A stretch of 64,000 nt of DNA from Sphingomonas zeae (lineage in GTDB: Bacteria; Pseudomonadota; Alphaproteobacteria; Sphingomonadales; Sphingomonadaceae): the NCBI RefSeq assembly GCF_014197135.1, contig NZ_JACIFA010000002.1, positions 124,001 through 188,000 of the forward strand. The letters run 5' to 3'. Position 1 is the first letter of the stretch. Each line of letters opens with the position of its first letter. Position numbers and translations under genes: made by a program. Positions 50,908 to 60,009 of this stretch are shown in pieces. Under the pieces are notes generated by a model, which saw nothing but the letters and a program-made list of their open reading frames with translations, did no database searches and was not told the origin of the DNA.

Positions 50908-51008
50908 CCCCTCCCGCAGGCGGGAGGGGATGGGGGAGGGCATGCCACAGGGATGGTCTCTGCGAGACTCCTTGCCCTCCCCAAACCCCTCCCGTTTACG
51001 GGAGGGGC
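50908..51008. repeat. Dispersed palindromic repeat with CCCCTCCCG arms
   Basis: Left hairpin CCCCTCCCGC-AGG-CGGGAGGGG and right hairpin CCCCTCCCGTTTACGGGAGGGG (each described by its arms) frame a central part with GAGGGCATGCC. It lies in the gap between the divergent TonB receptor and ccmC genes and belongs with the family A architecture. Confidence 0.75.
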
Positions 51009-51102
51009 TTAAAGAAGAAGGAGGGGTGAGCGCTCAAGAAGGTGCGTGCGAACCGCAAACACGGATGACGCGCCGGAAAAACCGCCCTACAGTCCGGTTA
51101 TC

Positions 51103-51828
51103 GTGCCGACCCTTCATGCCCTTGCGAACCCTGCGCGTTTCCTGAAGATCGCTCGTCCGCTGACCGGGATTTGCCTGGGGCTGGGTACCGCGCTGATCGC
51201 CGTCGCGGTCTGGGCGGGGCTGACCCTGACTCCGCCCGATTATCTTCAGGGCGAGACGGTGCGTATCCTCTATATCCATGTCCCTGCCGCCTGGCTCGGC
51301 ATGGGCGGATGGAGCGGGATCGCGGCCGCCAGCCTGTCGCTGATCGTCTGGCGGCATCCGCTGGCGCAGGTTGCCGGGCGTGCCATTGCGTGGCCGGGGG
51401 CGGTGTTTACCGGCTTGTGCCTTGCCACGGGATCGATCTGGGGGCGACCGACCTGGGGGACGTGGTGGCAATGGGATGGACGGCTGACATCGATGTTGCT
51501 GCTGCTGTTCGTTTATTTGGGCTATATCGCGCTCGCCCGCGCCGATGCGGATCGCGGCGGCGACGGGCGGATCCCGGCGCTGTACGGGCTGGCGGGCACG
51601 GCGCTTCTGCCGGTCATCCGCTATTCGGTGGTGTGGTGGAACACGCTGCATCAGGGCCAGTCGATCGGGCTGACCGGGTCCAGCATCGACAGGTCGCTGC
51701 TTTGGCCGTTGCCGATTTCGCTGGGCGGTTTCACCTTCCTGTTCGCCGCCATCGTCCTGATGCGGATGCGCACGCTGCTTGCCCAGGCCAAGGCCGAGGC
51801 GCGGATTCGGCGGATGGCGCGCGCATGA
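51103..51828 (+). CDS. ccmC: Heme exporter/heme-binding membrane protein CcmC
   Basis: Inner-membrane protein that presents heme to CcmE in System I cytochrome c maturation. About 241 residues if started at GTG 51103; an earlier GTG at 51046 would add 19 residues and no ATG is available nearby. Six hydrophobic helices and the tryptophan-rich periplasmic motif WGRPTWGTWWQWD, which binds heme, are present. Flanking periplasmic His residues are in YIHVPAAWLG and WNTLHQGQS. The start is the least certain part. It opens the ccm operon; CcmA and CcmB are not in the window. Confidence 0.93.
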   Translation: MPTLHALANPARFLKIARPLTGICLGLGTALIAVAVWAGLTLTPPDYLQGETVRILYIHVPAAWLGMGGWSGIAAASLSLIVWRHPLAQVAGRAIAWPGAVFTGLCLATGSIWGRPTWGTWWQWDGRLTSMLLLLFVYLGYIALARADADRGGDGRIPALYGLAGTALLPVIRYSVVWWNTLHQGQSIGLTGSSIDRSLLWPLPISLGGFTFLFAAIVLMRMRTLLAQAKAEARIRRMARA

Positions 51829-51929
51829 ACCAGATGGCGTTCGTCGCGGCGGCCTATGCGGTGATGCTGGGGGGCGCGGGCGCGCTGACCCTTGTCAGCT
51901 ATCTGGCGATGAAGCGCGCCGAGAAATGA
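51825..51929 (+). CDS. ccmD: Heme exporter small subunit CcmD
   Basis: A 34-residue single-helix membrane protein (MNQMAFVAAAYAVMLGGAGA then LTLVSYLAMKRAEK) that helps release holo-CcmE from the CcmABC complex. It overlaps ccmC by four bases and its TGA overlaps the ccmE ATG. Recognised from position, size and the aromatic/Ala-rich helix with a basic tail. Confidence 0.88.
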   Translation: MNQMAFVAAAYAVMLGGAGALTLVSYLAMKRAEK

Positions 51930-52360
51930 CGCCCAAATCCCAACGTCTCACGCTGGCGCTGCTGGCGCTGGCCGCGATCGTCGCGGCGGTGCTGCTTGCC
52001 ATGTCGGCGATGAAGGACCAGGCGGCGTTTTTCTACACCCCCTCCGACGCGCAGAAACAGGGGCTGCCACTGGGCCGCGCGGTGCGGCTGGGCGGGATGG
52101 TCGAGGCGGGCTCGGTCCACCGCGCGCCTGATGGGGTGACGGTGCGCTTCGTCGTGACCGACGGCAAGGCAACGACGCCCGTGACCTTTGCCGGGATCAC
52201 GCCGGACCTGTTCCGCGAGAAATCGGGCGTGGTGGCGGAGGGGCAGTTCCAGCCCGATGGCCGCTTCGTCGCGACCAATTTGCTCGCCAAGCATGACGAG
52301 AAATACATGCCGCCCGAAATGGCGGGCAACATGCACGAGAGCCGGAGCCTGGAGCCGTGA
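51926..52360 (+). CDS. ccmE: Cytochrome c-type biogenesis heme chaperone CcmE
   Basis: Periplasmic membrane-anchored chaperone, 144 residues, that binds heme covalently and passes it to CcmF. An N-terminal anchor (about 8-28) is followed by an OB-fold beta barrel (about 40-125). The heme-binding His123 and Tyr127 are in AKHDEKYMPPE, the family HxxxY motif. Both gene ends overlap neighbours (ATGA with ccmD, GTGA with ccmF). Confidence 0.96.
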   Translation: MTPKSQRLTLALLALAAIVAAVLLAMSAMKDQAAFFYTPSDAQKQGLPLGRAVRLGGMVEAGSVHRAPDGVTVRFVVTDGKATTPVTFAGITPDLFREKSGVVAEGQFQPDGRFVATNLLAKHDEKYMPPEMAGNMHESRSLEP

Positions 52361-54291
52361 TCGCCGAGGCGGGTCTGGTCGCGCTCTGGTTCGCCGCGAT
52401 GGTGGCGGGGTTACAGCTGCTGCTCGGCGTCCTTGCCCTGCGACGCAAGGGCGCGGTGGGCGAGCAGGCGATGGCCGCGATCGGCCCGGTCGCGATCGTG
52501 CAGGGCGCGCTGGTCGCCATGGCCATGGCGGCGCTGATCGCGGTGTTCCTGAACACCGATCTGTCGGTCGAACTGGTCGCCGAGAACAGCCATTCGGCCA
52601 AGCCGTGGATCTATAAATTCGCCGGAGCCTGGGGCAATCACGAAGGTTCGATGCTGCTCTGGGTGACGATCCTGGGGGCGGGCGGCGCGCTGGTCGCGTG
52701 GAAGGAGCGGACGCTCGACCGCGCGACCCATGTCGCGACGCTGGCGGCGCAGGGCGCGATCGCGCTGGGCTTTTATGCCTTTCTGCTGTTCGCCTCCAAT
52801 CCTTTCGCGCGGTTGAACCCGGCGCCGATCGAGGGGCAGGGGCTGAACCCGCTGTTGCAGGACCCCGGTTTGGCCTTCCATCCGCCGACGCTCTACGCGG
52901 GCTATGTCGGGCTGTCGGTGGCTTTCTCGTTCGCGGTGGGCGCGCTGGTGACGGGGCAGGTCGGCCCGGCCTTTGCCCGCGCGATGCGGCCATGGGTGCT
53001 GGGTGCCTGGGTGCTGTTGACCATCGGCATCACGGCGGGGTCGTATTGGGCCTATTATGAGCTGGGCTGGGGCGGCTGGTGGTTCTGGGACCCGGTCGAG
53101 AACGCCTCGCTGATGCCGTGGCTGGCGGCGACGGCGCTGCTCCATTCGGTCAATGTGCTGGCGGCGCGCGATGGCTTGCGAGCGTGGACGGTGATGCTGG
53201 CGGTGGTCGCTTTCTCGATGTCGATGATCGGCACCTTCCTGGTGCGCTCGGGCATATTGACCAGCGTCCATGCCTTTGCCGTCGATCCCCGGCGCGGGGC
53301 GTTCATCCTGGCCTTGTTGGGCCTCTATATCGGCGGCGCGCTGGCGCTGTTCGGCGCGCGGATCGGGCAGGTGCGCGCCGGCCGCAGCTTTGCCTTTGTC
53401 AGCCGCGAGGGCGGGTTGGTCGTCAACAATCTGCTGTTGTCGGTGATCCTGGGCATCGTGCTGATCGGCACGCTCTATCCGCTGGTCGCCGCCGGGTTCG
53501 GGGTGCGGCTGTCGGTCGGGCCGCCTTTCTTTCACGCCGCCGCCGGGCCGATCGCGCTGGTGCTGGTCGCGGTGATGGCGGTGGGGCCAACCTTACGCTG
53601 GCGGAGCGACGAGGCGGAGGCGGTGCTGATCCGGATGCTGTGGCCGATGGTCGCGGCGGCGGGCACCTTCGCGCTGATGCTGACCCTGACCGGGGGCATG
53701 GGCGTGTTGTCGCTGCTCGGCCTGTCCTTCGGTGTCGGGCTGATCGTCGCGAGCATATTGCCAATCACCCGACGTAACTGGCGGCGCACGCCGCTACCCA
53801 TCTGGGGCATGGTCGTCGCGCATGTGGGACTTGGCGTCAGCATGATCGGCATGGCGTGCGACAGCGCCTTCACCGCCGAGCGGCTGGTCGCGCTCTATCC
53901 GGGGCAGGCGACGATCGTCGGACCGTGGCGGGTGAAGCTGGACCGTATCTATCCCAATGTCGGGCCGAACTGGTCGGCGCTGGAGGCACGGCTGACCGCC
54001 ACACGCGACGGTGACGGGGAGACCCTGCGCCCGCAACAGCGCTTCTTCACCGATCCGCCGACCACGACCAGCGAGAGCGCAATCGCGACCCGCTGGGACG
54101 GGCAGCTCTACACGGTATTGGGGCAGCAGGACGCGGCGACCGGCCGCTGGCAGTTGCGGCTGTGGTGGAAGCCGTTCGTGACGCTGATCTGGCTCGGCGG
54201 CGCACTGATCGCGCTGGGTGGGGTGCTGGCGCTAGTCGGGCGGTGGCTGAAGGCCTGGCAGCAACGACGGCGGGAGGCTCTGTGGGGATGA
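52357..54291 (+). CDS. ccmF: Heme lyase CcmF
   Basis: Large polytopic membrane protein (644 residues, GTG start at 52357) that attaches heme to apocytochrome c. It has about 14 hydrophobic segments and the WWD domain WWFWDPVENASLMPWL near residues 241-256. Conserved periplasmic His residues occur near PTLYAGYVG and the FHPPTLY segment. A periplasmic domain in the last third (about 535-610) precedes the final helix. Coupled to ccmE and ccmG by overlaps. Confidence 0.97.
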   Translation: MIAEAGLVALWFAAMVAGLQLLLGVLALRRKGAVGEQAMAAIGPVAIVQGALVAMAMAALIAVFLNTDLSVELVAENSHSAKPWIYKFAGAWGNHEGSMLLWVTILGAGGALVAWKERTLDRATHVATLAAQGAIALGFYAFLLFASNPFARLNPAPIEGQGLNPLLQDPGLAFHPPTLYAGYVGLSVAFSFAVGALVTGQVGPAFARAMRPWVLGAWVLLTIGITAGSYWAYYELGWGGWWFWDPVENASLMPWLAATALLHSVNVLAARDGLRAWTVMLAVVAFSMSMIGTFLVRSGILTSVHAFAVDPRRGAFILALLGLYIGGALALFGARIGQVRAGRSFAFVSREGGLVVNNLLLSVILGIVLIGTLYPLVAAGFGVRLSVGPPFFHAAAGPIALVLVAVMAVGPTLRWRSDEAEAVLIRMLWPMVAAAGTFALMLTLTGGMGVLSLLGLSFGVGLIVASILPITRRNWRRTPLPIWGMVVAHVGLGVSMIGMACDSAFTAERLVALYPGQATIVGPWRVKLDRIYPNVGPNWSALEARLTATRDGDGETLRPQQRFFTDPPTTTSESAIATRWDGQLYTVLGQQDAATGRWQLRLWWKPFVTLIWLGGALIALGGVLALVGRWLKAWQQRRREALWG

Positions 54292-54815
54292 AGCGCGCGC
54301 TGATCTGGTTGCCTTTGGGCCTGTTCGGGGTGCTATTCGTGGTGATCGCGGCCGGGTTGATGCGGCCTGCCGACACCGGCGTCCACTCGACCCTGGTCGA
54401 CAAGCCGTTGCCCGCCTTCGAGCTCGCCCCGATGGTGCCGGGCAAGCCGGGGCTGGCCAGCAGCAATTTCGGAACGGGCAAGCCGCGCCTGCTCAACGTC
54501 TTTGCCAGTTGGTGCATCCCCTGTGTCGCCGAAGCGCCGCAGCTGATGGCGTTGAAGGCGCGCGGAGTGCCGATCGACGCGATCGCGATCCATGACAAAG
54601 GCCCCGCCGTCGCCGCCTTCCTGCGCCGCAACGGCGATCCCTATTCCGCGATCGGCGATGACAGCCGCAGCCGGGTGCAGATGTCGCTCGGCTCGTCGGG
54701 GGTGCCCGAGACCTTCCTGATCGACGGGCGCGGGCGGATCGTGCGGCAATATATCGGCGACATCCGCGCCGACCAGGTGGACCAGATCGTCCGCGATATG
54801 GCGGCGACGCGATGA
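54288..54815 (+). CDS. ccmG: Thiol:disulfide interchange protein CcmG/DsbE
   Basis: Membrane-anchored periplasmic thioredoxin-fold reductant for the apocytochrome CXXCH thiols. 175 residues: an N-terminal anchor (about 5-25), FELAPMVPGKPG, then the active site NVFASWCIPC with Cys76 and Cys79. The cis-Pro loop is in SGVPETFLIDGRG. Its start overlaps the ccmF stop and its end overlaps ccmH. Confidence 0.96.
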   Translation: MKRALIWLPLGLFGVLFVVIAAGLMRPADTGVHSTLVDKPLPAFELAPMVPGKPGLASSNFGTGKPRLLNVFASWCIPCVAEAPQLMALKARGVPIDAIAIHDKGPAVAAFLRRNGDPYSAIGDDSRSRVQMSLGSSGVPETFLIDGRGRIVRQYIGDIRADQVDQIVRDMAATR

Positions 54816-55189
54816 GTCTGTCGCTCGCCCTGTTGCTGGCGGCCGGTACAGCCGCGCCGGATTATGGCAACACCCAGCTGCCCGACCCCCGAGCCGAGGC
54901 GCAGGCACGCGCGCTGATGGGCGAGCTGCGTTGCGTCGTGTGTCAGGGCCAGTCGATCGCCGACAGCGACGCCGACATGGCCGCCGACATGCGCGCGCTT
55001 GTCCGCCAGCGGATCGCGCGCGGTGAAAGCCCGGAGGCGATCCGCCACTGGTTGATCGAGCGCTATGGCGATTATGTCAGCTATGACCCGCCGCTGTCGG
55101 GCGCGACCGCGCTGCTCTGGACGACGCCGATCCTATTGCTGGCGCTTGGTGCATGGATCGCGCGGTCCAGCTTTCGGAAGCGGCGCTGA
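54812..55189 (+). CDS. ccmH: Cytochrome c maturation protein CcmH (CcmL/NrfF-like)
   Basis: Periplasmic thiol protein of 125 residues that cooperates with CcmG in apocytochrome reduction. A signal peptide or anchor at the N-terminus is followed by the LRCVVCQGQSIADS motif with Cys41 and Cys44, a three-helix bundle, and a C-terminal transmembrane helix near 100-118 with a basic tail. It lacks the fused TPR part of E. coli CcmH, which is encoded separately by the next gene. Confidence 0.95.
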   Translation: MSLSLALLLAAGTAAPDYGNTQLPDPRAEAQARALMGELRCVVCQGQSIADSDADMAADMRALVRQRIARGESPEAIRHWLIERYGDYVSYDPPLSGATALLWTTPILLLALGAWIARSSFRKRR

Positions 55190-55815
55190 TGGGCTGGCTG
55201 ATCCTGTTGCTGATCGCGGCGGGAGCGATGGGCGCGGCGCTGTGGCTGCGCTTTCCGCGACCGCTCTGGACGATGCTGGGCGCCGCGCTGGCGCTGGGCG
55301 GGGTGGGTTATGCGTGGCAGGGGCGGCCGACCCTGGCGGCGAGCGCGCCCGCACCGCGCCCCGATGCGCTGCTCGACAATGACGCCATTTCCGAACTGCG
55401 CGGGCAGTTGATCGGGCGTTATGGCGGCGAGGCAGCGATGTTCACCGCTGCGGATGCCCTGTCGCGCTCGGGCAACAAACGGACGGCGGTGCAGATCATG
55501 CTGGGCGCGGTCGGCGGAAACCGGGGCAGCGTTCCCTATTGGACCGAGCTGGGCAATGTCCTGTTTGCGCATGACGGCTATCAGATGTCGCCCGCCGCCC
55601 GCTTCGCCTTTCGCCGCGCCCGAACGCTGGGGCCGAGGGACCCCGCGCCCTTCTTCTTCGAGGGGCTGGCCTGGATGCGCGCGGGCGATTTCCGCAAGGC
55701 GCGGGCCTTCTGGAACCGCGCGCTGGAATTGTCGCCCGCCAACGCGGCTTATCGACCGGCTATCGAGCAACGGGTGATGCTGCTCGATCAGGCGATCCGC
55801 ATGATGGGGGAATAG
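55189..55815 (+). CDS. TPR-containing cytochrome c biogenesis protein (CcmI/CycH-like)
   Basis: 208 residues from ATG 55189, which overlaps the ccmH stop in TGATG. Two hydrophobic helices near 3-20 and 26-42 anchor it; the periplasmic part (about 60-200) holds TPR-like helices (YWTELGNVLFAHDGYQMSPA, then PFFFEGLAWMRAGDFRKARA). CcmI binds apocytochrome C-termini and delivers them to CcmF/H. The protein is shorter than typical CcmI (about 400), so the TPR array is reduced. Last gene of the operon. Confidence 0.85.
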   Translation: MGWLILLLIAAGAMGAALWLRFPRPLWTMLGAALALGGVGYAWQGRPTLAASAPAPRPDALLDNDAISELRGQLIGRYGGEAAMFTAADALSRSGNKRTAVQIMLGAVGGNRGSVPYWTELGNVLFAHDGYQMSPAARFAFRRARTLGPRDPAPFFFEGLAWMRAGDFRKARAFWNRALELSPANAAYRPAIEQRVMLLDQAIRMMGE

Positions 55816-55819
55816 GGGC

Positions 55820-56032
55820 TTACTGGCCCCGGCCGGTTTTTTCCTGAAGCGCGTCGATGCGCTTGGAGGCATCCGCCTTGGTCAGCGTATCGTCGAACGG
55901 CTCGCCCGCCTCTTCGGACAGGGTCTTCAGGTAACTGGCCTGCGCACCGGTCATCTTCTCGTCGCCGGTGGTCCAGTCATCGGGATCCTTCTCGGCATTG
56001 GAGAAGGGTTCGGTCTTGGGGTTGTCGGTCAT
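55820..56032 (-). CDS. DUF3072 family small protein
   Basis: 70-residue acidic protein with the DUF3072 core MTGAQASYLKTLSEEAGEPF followed by DDTLTKADASKRIDALQE. Its function is unknown; the fold resembles small helical SAP-like or plasmid-type modules. The start ATG 56032 has GAAAGGAT upstream. It is convergent with the ccm operon, four bases from its last stop, and no terminator fits in that gap. Confidence 0.85.
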   Translation of the reverse strand: MTDNPKTEPFSNAEKDPDDWTTGDEKMTGAQASYLKTLSEEAGEPFDDTLTKADASKRIDALQEKTGRGQ

Positions 56033-56086
56033 CGGGTGATCCTTTCAGGGGATCAACGGCGATGTTCCAGTTTTGTTTCGTTTTTG

Positions 56087-56237
56087 GTTCGCGCGGAGGC
56101 GCGGAGACGCAGAGAGGGCCGGGATGGGGTGGGCGTCCGGCGGCAGTTCCGCCGAAGGCTTTGCCGCACCGTGGCGGTGAGAGGCCAGCCTGGCGGCTGG
56201 ATACGCCATCTCCGCGCCTCCGCGTCTCCGCGCGAAC
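56087..56237. repeat. Long-range inverted repeat around a 100-base spacer
   Basis: TTCGCGCGGAGGCGCGGAGACGC (56088-56110, quoted as arm) and its near-perfect inverse at about 56214-56236 differ at two positions. The spacer contains short GC-rich hairpins. With the next repeat pair it fills the 372-base gap between the DUF3072 and ald genes; I see no gene in that gap. Confidence 0.7.
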
Positions 56238-56273
56238 TGATTCGGGCCTTTGTGGCGAAGGAAAGGGCGTGCG

Positions 56274-56346
56274 CTTCGACTACGCTCAGCGTGAACGGAG
56301 GTGGGGATTAAATCCCAGAAGCCGTTCAGCCTGAGCGAAGTCGAAG
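56274..56346. repeat. Inverted pair of repeat family B (best-preserved copy)
   Basis: CTTCGACTACGCTCAGCGTG...AACGG (56274-56298) faces CCGTTCAGCCTGAGCGAAGT...CGAAG (56322-56346). A third, degraded unit follows at about 56370-56398 (CTTCAACTTCGCCCAGTATG). The gap ends just before the ald stop. Confidence 0.75.
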
Positions 56347-56404
56347 GCCACGAGCCTGACGCCCGGACATGCCCTTCAACTTCGCCCAGTATGAACGATG
56401 GTGT

Positions 56405-57511
<1,107 letters not shown>

Positions 57512-57639
57512 GATCGACTCTCCTGAATAGCGTTGCACCGATAATAGCCCCAGGCGATCAGGAGAGGTGTGCAAAGCGGTCCCGTCTTGCCATGCTGTTT
57601 GGGATATTCTTGCGTCGAACGTCCGTGTATCGGGATGAA

Positions 57640-58083
57640 ATGTCCGACGCGATCGACCGCCGTATCCTGGCTGAACTGGCCCGCGATTCCGACCTGACCA
57701 GCGCCGCGCTGGGCGAGAAGGTCGGCCTGTCCGCCAGCGCCGCGCATCGCCGGGTGGCGCAACTTCGCGACAGCGGGGTCATCACCGGATTTCGCGCGAT
57801 CCTGAGCCATGAGGCACGGGGGCGGCCCTCGACCGTGATGGTCAACGTCACGTTGAAGGACCAGCGACAGGATACGATGGCGGCGTTCGAGCGTGAAATC
57901 CTGCGCTGTCCCGAGATTGTCGAATGCTTCTTGATGAGCGGCGAGGCGGATTACATGATCCAGGTCGAGGTGCGTCGCGACGACAGTTACGAGCGTATCC
58001 ACCGCGAGACGCTGGCACGCCTGCCGGGGGTGACGCGGCTGGCCTCGCATTTCGTGATTCGCGAGGTGGTGCGACGGTCGTGA
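57640..58083 (+). CDS. Lrp/AsnC family transcriptional regulator (probable ald regulator)
   Basis: 147-residue feast/famine regulator. The N-terminal HTH is IDRRILAELARDSDLTSAAL then GEKVGLSASAAHRRVAQLRD, and the C-terminal RAM effector domain has CPEIVECFLMSGEADYMIQV. The start ATG 57640 has GGGATGAA upstream; ATG 57592 would add 16 atypical residues. It is transcribed away from ald across a 128-base gap, the standard arrangement for an amino-acid-responsive activator of ald. I could not pick out a clear operator by eye. Confidence 0.92.
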   Translation: MSDAIDRRILAELARDSDLTSAALGEKVGLSASAAHRRVAQLRDSGVITGFRAILSHEARGRPSTVMVNVTLKDQRQDTMAAFEREILRCPEIVECFLMSGEADYMIQVEVRRDDSYERIHRETLARLPGVTRLASHFVIREVVRRS

Positions 58084-58085
58084 AA

Positions 58086-58211
58086 TCCTCCCCGGTACGG
58101 GGAGGGGGACCACCCGAAGGGTGGTGGAGGGGGCGTGCCTCTAAGGACGACCTTTGTGGAAGCCCCCCTCCGGCAGGGCTGCGCCCTGCCACCTCCCCGT
58201 ACCGGGGAGGA
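58086..58211. repeat. Dispersed palindromic intergenic repeat, family A (copy with two complete arms)
   Basis: CCTCCCCGGTACGGGGAGG at the left and CCTCCCCGTACCGGGGAGG at the right, with CCACCCGAAGGGTGGTGG and GGCAGGGCTGCGCCCTGCC hairpins between. It begins immediately after the lrp stop. Confidence 0.85.
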
Positions 58212-58258
58212 TCGTTACCCCGCTTCCCACCCCTCCATTCTCCCGATAGGGAACGGCC

Positions 58259-59932
58259 ATGGTAAAGCAGGTTTCCTCCCCCCGCGTTCTTCGTGCCGCT
58301 CTCGCCGCGCTGGCGATCGCGCTGACCCCCGCCGCCGCCTTCGCTGATGCCCTGGTCGACAATGTGACGGGGCTGACGCTGGACAAGAATGGCAAGGTGG
58401 TCCGCTTCACGGGGCTGTTGCTGACCCCGGATGGCAAGGTCGTGAAGCTGCTCGGTGCCAAGGACAAGCGTCCCGAAAAGCTCGACTGGCGCGCCGACAT
58501 GAAGGGGCGGGTCATGCTGCCCGGTTTCGTCGATTCGCATGGACATGTCATGGCGTTGGGTTTCCGCCAGATCGAACTCGACCTGGCGACCACCAGGTCG
58601 CTGGACGAGGCGCGTAGCCGGATCGCCGCCTATGTCGCGGCCAACCCGGAGCGGAAATGGATCCTGGGCGGCGGGTGGAACCAGGAAAGCTGGGCGCTGG
58701 GCCGCTTTCCGACCGCCGCCGACATGGACACCGCCGTCTCCGACCGACCGGTCGTCATGGAGCGCGCCGACGGCCATGCGCTCTGGGCGAACAGTGCGGC
58801 GATGAAGGCGGCGGGGATCACGGCCAAGACCGTTTCTCCGCCCGGAGGCCGGATCGAAAAGGTCGGTGGCCAGCCTTCGGGCGTGTTCGTTGATGCCGCC
58901 ATGCAGCTGATCCAGAAGGCGGTGCCCCAGCCGCTGGCCAAGGACCGCAATGCCGCTTTTCTGAAGGCGCAGAACGAGTTGCTGAGTCACGGCATCACTG
59001 CGACGGCCGACATGGGTACCACGCTGGACGAATGGATGACCTATCGCCGGATGGGCGATGCGGGCAATCTTCGCGTGCGGATCATGAGCTATGGCGGCGG
59101 CGTCGACGATACGGTGCGGATCGGCGGAACCGGGCCGACGCCCTGGCTGTACAATAACAGGCTGCGGCTGGTCGGCGTGAAACTGTACGGCGACGGCGCG
59201 CTCGGGTCGCGCGGCGCCTGGCTGAAACAGCCCTATGCCGATGCACCGGGCCAGACCGGCCTCGGCTTCATGTCGGACGATGTGATCCGCAACCTGATGA
59301 GCCGCGCGGCCATGGACAAGTACCAGATCGCGGTGCACGCGATCGGTGACAAGGCCAATGCCCAGGTGCTCGACGCGATCGACGAGCTCGCCGAAACCTA
59401 TAAGGGCGACCGGCGCTGGCGGATCGAACATGCGCAGATCGTCGATCCGGCCGATCTGCCGCGTTTCGGCAAGCACGGCATCATCGCCTCGATGCAGCCC
59501 GTGCACGAAACCAGCGATCGCCAGATGGCCGAGACCCGGCTGGGCGCGGCGCGGCTGTCGGGGGCCTATGCCTGGAATTCGATGCTGAAGAACGGCGCGG
59601 CATTGGTGTTCGGATCGGACTATCCAGTCGAGCGGCCCGATCCCTTTGCGGGCTGGGCGGCGGCGATCAGCCGCCAGGGGCCGGACGGCCAGCCCTATGG
59701 CGGGTGGCAGCCGCAGGAGATCATCGGGCGCGAGGCGGCATGGCGCGCCTTCACCATGGATGGCGCCTATGCGGGGTTCGCCGAGGACCTGTTCGGACGG
59801 TTGGGCCAAGGGCAACAGGCGGACTTCATCATCGTCGACCGCAACCCCCTCGACATCAACCCCAGCGAGTTGCGGGGCACCCAGGTCGAGGAAACCTGGA
59901 TCGGCGGCCAGAAGGTGTGGGAGCGGCGCTGA
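58259..59932 (+). CDS. Exported amidohydrolase (amidohydrolase 3/YtcJ type)
   Basis: 557-residue metal-dependent hydrolase with a signal peptide (MVKQVSSPRVLRAALAALAI...AFA). The metal-binding motif LPGFVDSHGHV is followed by the late segments QIAVHAIGDKAN, WRIEHAQIVD and FGSDYPVERPDP, which supply the remaining ligands of the amidohydrolase barrel. A small beta sandwich around the barrel is formed by both termini (QADFIIVDRNPL). The substrate of this subfamily is usually unknown; hydrolysis of an amide or a related bond in the periplasm is likely. It stands alone. Confidence 0.9.
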   Translation: MVKQVSSPRVLRAALAALAIALTPAAAFADALVDNVTGLTLDKNGKVVRFTGLLLTPDGKVVKLLGAKDKRPEKLDWRADMKGRVMLPGFVDSHGHVMALGFRQIELDLATTRSLDEARSRIAAYVAANPERKWILGGGWNQESWALGRFPTAADMDTAVSDRPVVMERADGHALWANSAAMKAAGITAKTVSPPGGRIEKVGGQPSGVFVDAAMQLIQKAVPQPLAKDRNAAFLKAQNELLSHGITATADMGTTLDEWMTYRRMGDAGNLRVRIMSYGGGVDDTVRIGGTGPTPWLYNNRLRLVGVKLYGDGALGSRGAWLKQPYADAPGQTGLGFMSDDVIRNLMSRAAMDKYQIAVHAIGDKANAQVLDAIDELAETYKGDRRWRIEHAQIVDPADLPRFGKHGIIASMQPVHETSDRQMAETRLGAARLSGAYAWNSMLKNGAALVFGSDYPVERPDPFAGWAAAISRQGPDGQPYGGWQPQEIIGREAAWRAFTMDGAYAGFAEDLFGRLGQGQQADFIIVDRNPLDINPSELRGTQVEETWIGGQKVWERR

Positions 59933-60009
59933 CGGAACGACCCAAAGCGGGACAGGTCGCGATCGACAGCTAATAATTTGTCAGGGCTTTCTTGTCTATC
60001 AGGCCAGTC

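Noticed and set aside
50813..51102. Riboswitch or Fur box before the TonB receptor
   Set aside because: The region is dominated by the CCCCTCCCG repeat hairpins; no cobalamin-riboswitch core or Fur-like palindrome could be found by eye.
56036..56334. Two short plus-strand open frames in the repeat-rich gap
   Set aside because: They are generated by the repeats themselves and have no start signal or sequence complexity expected of proteins.
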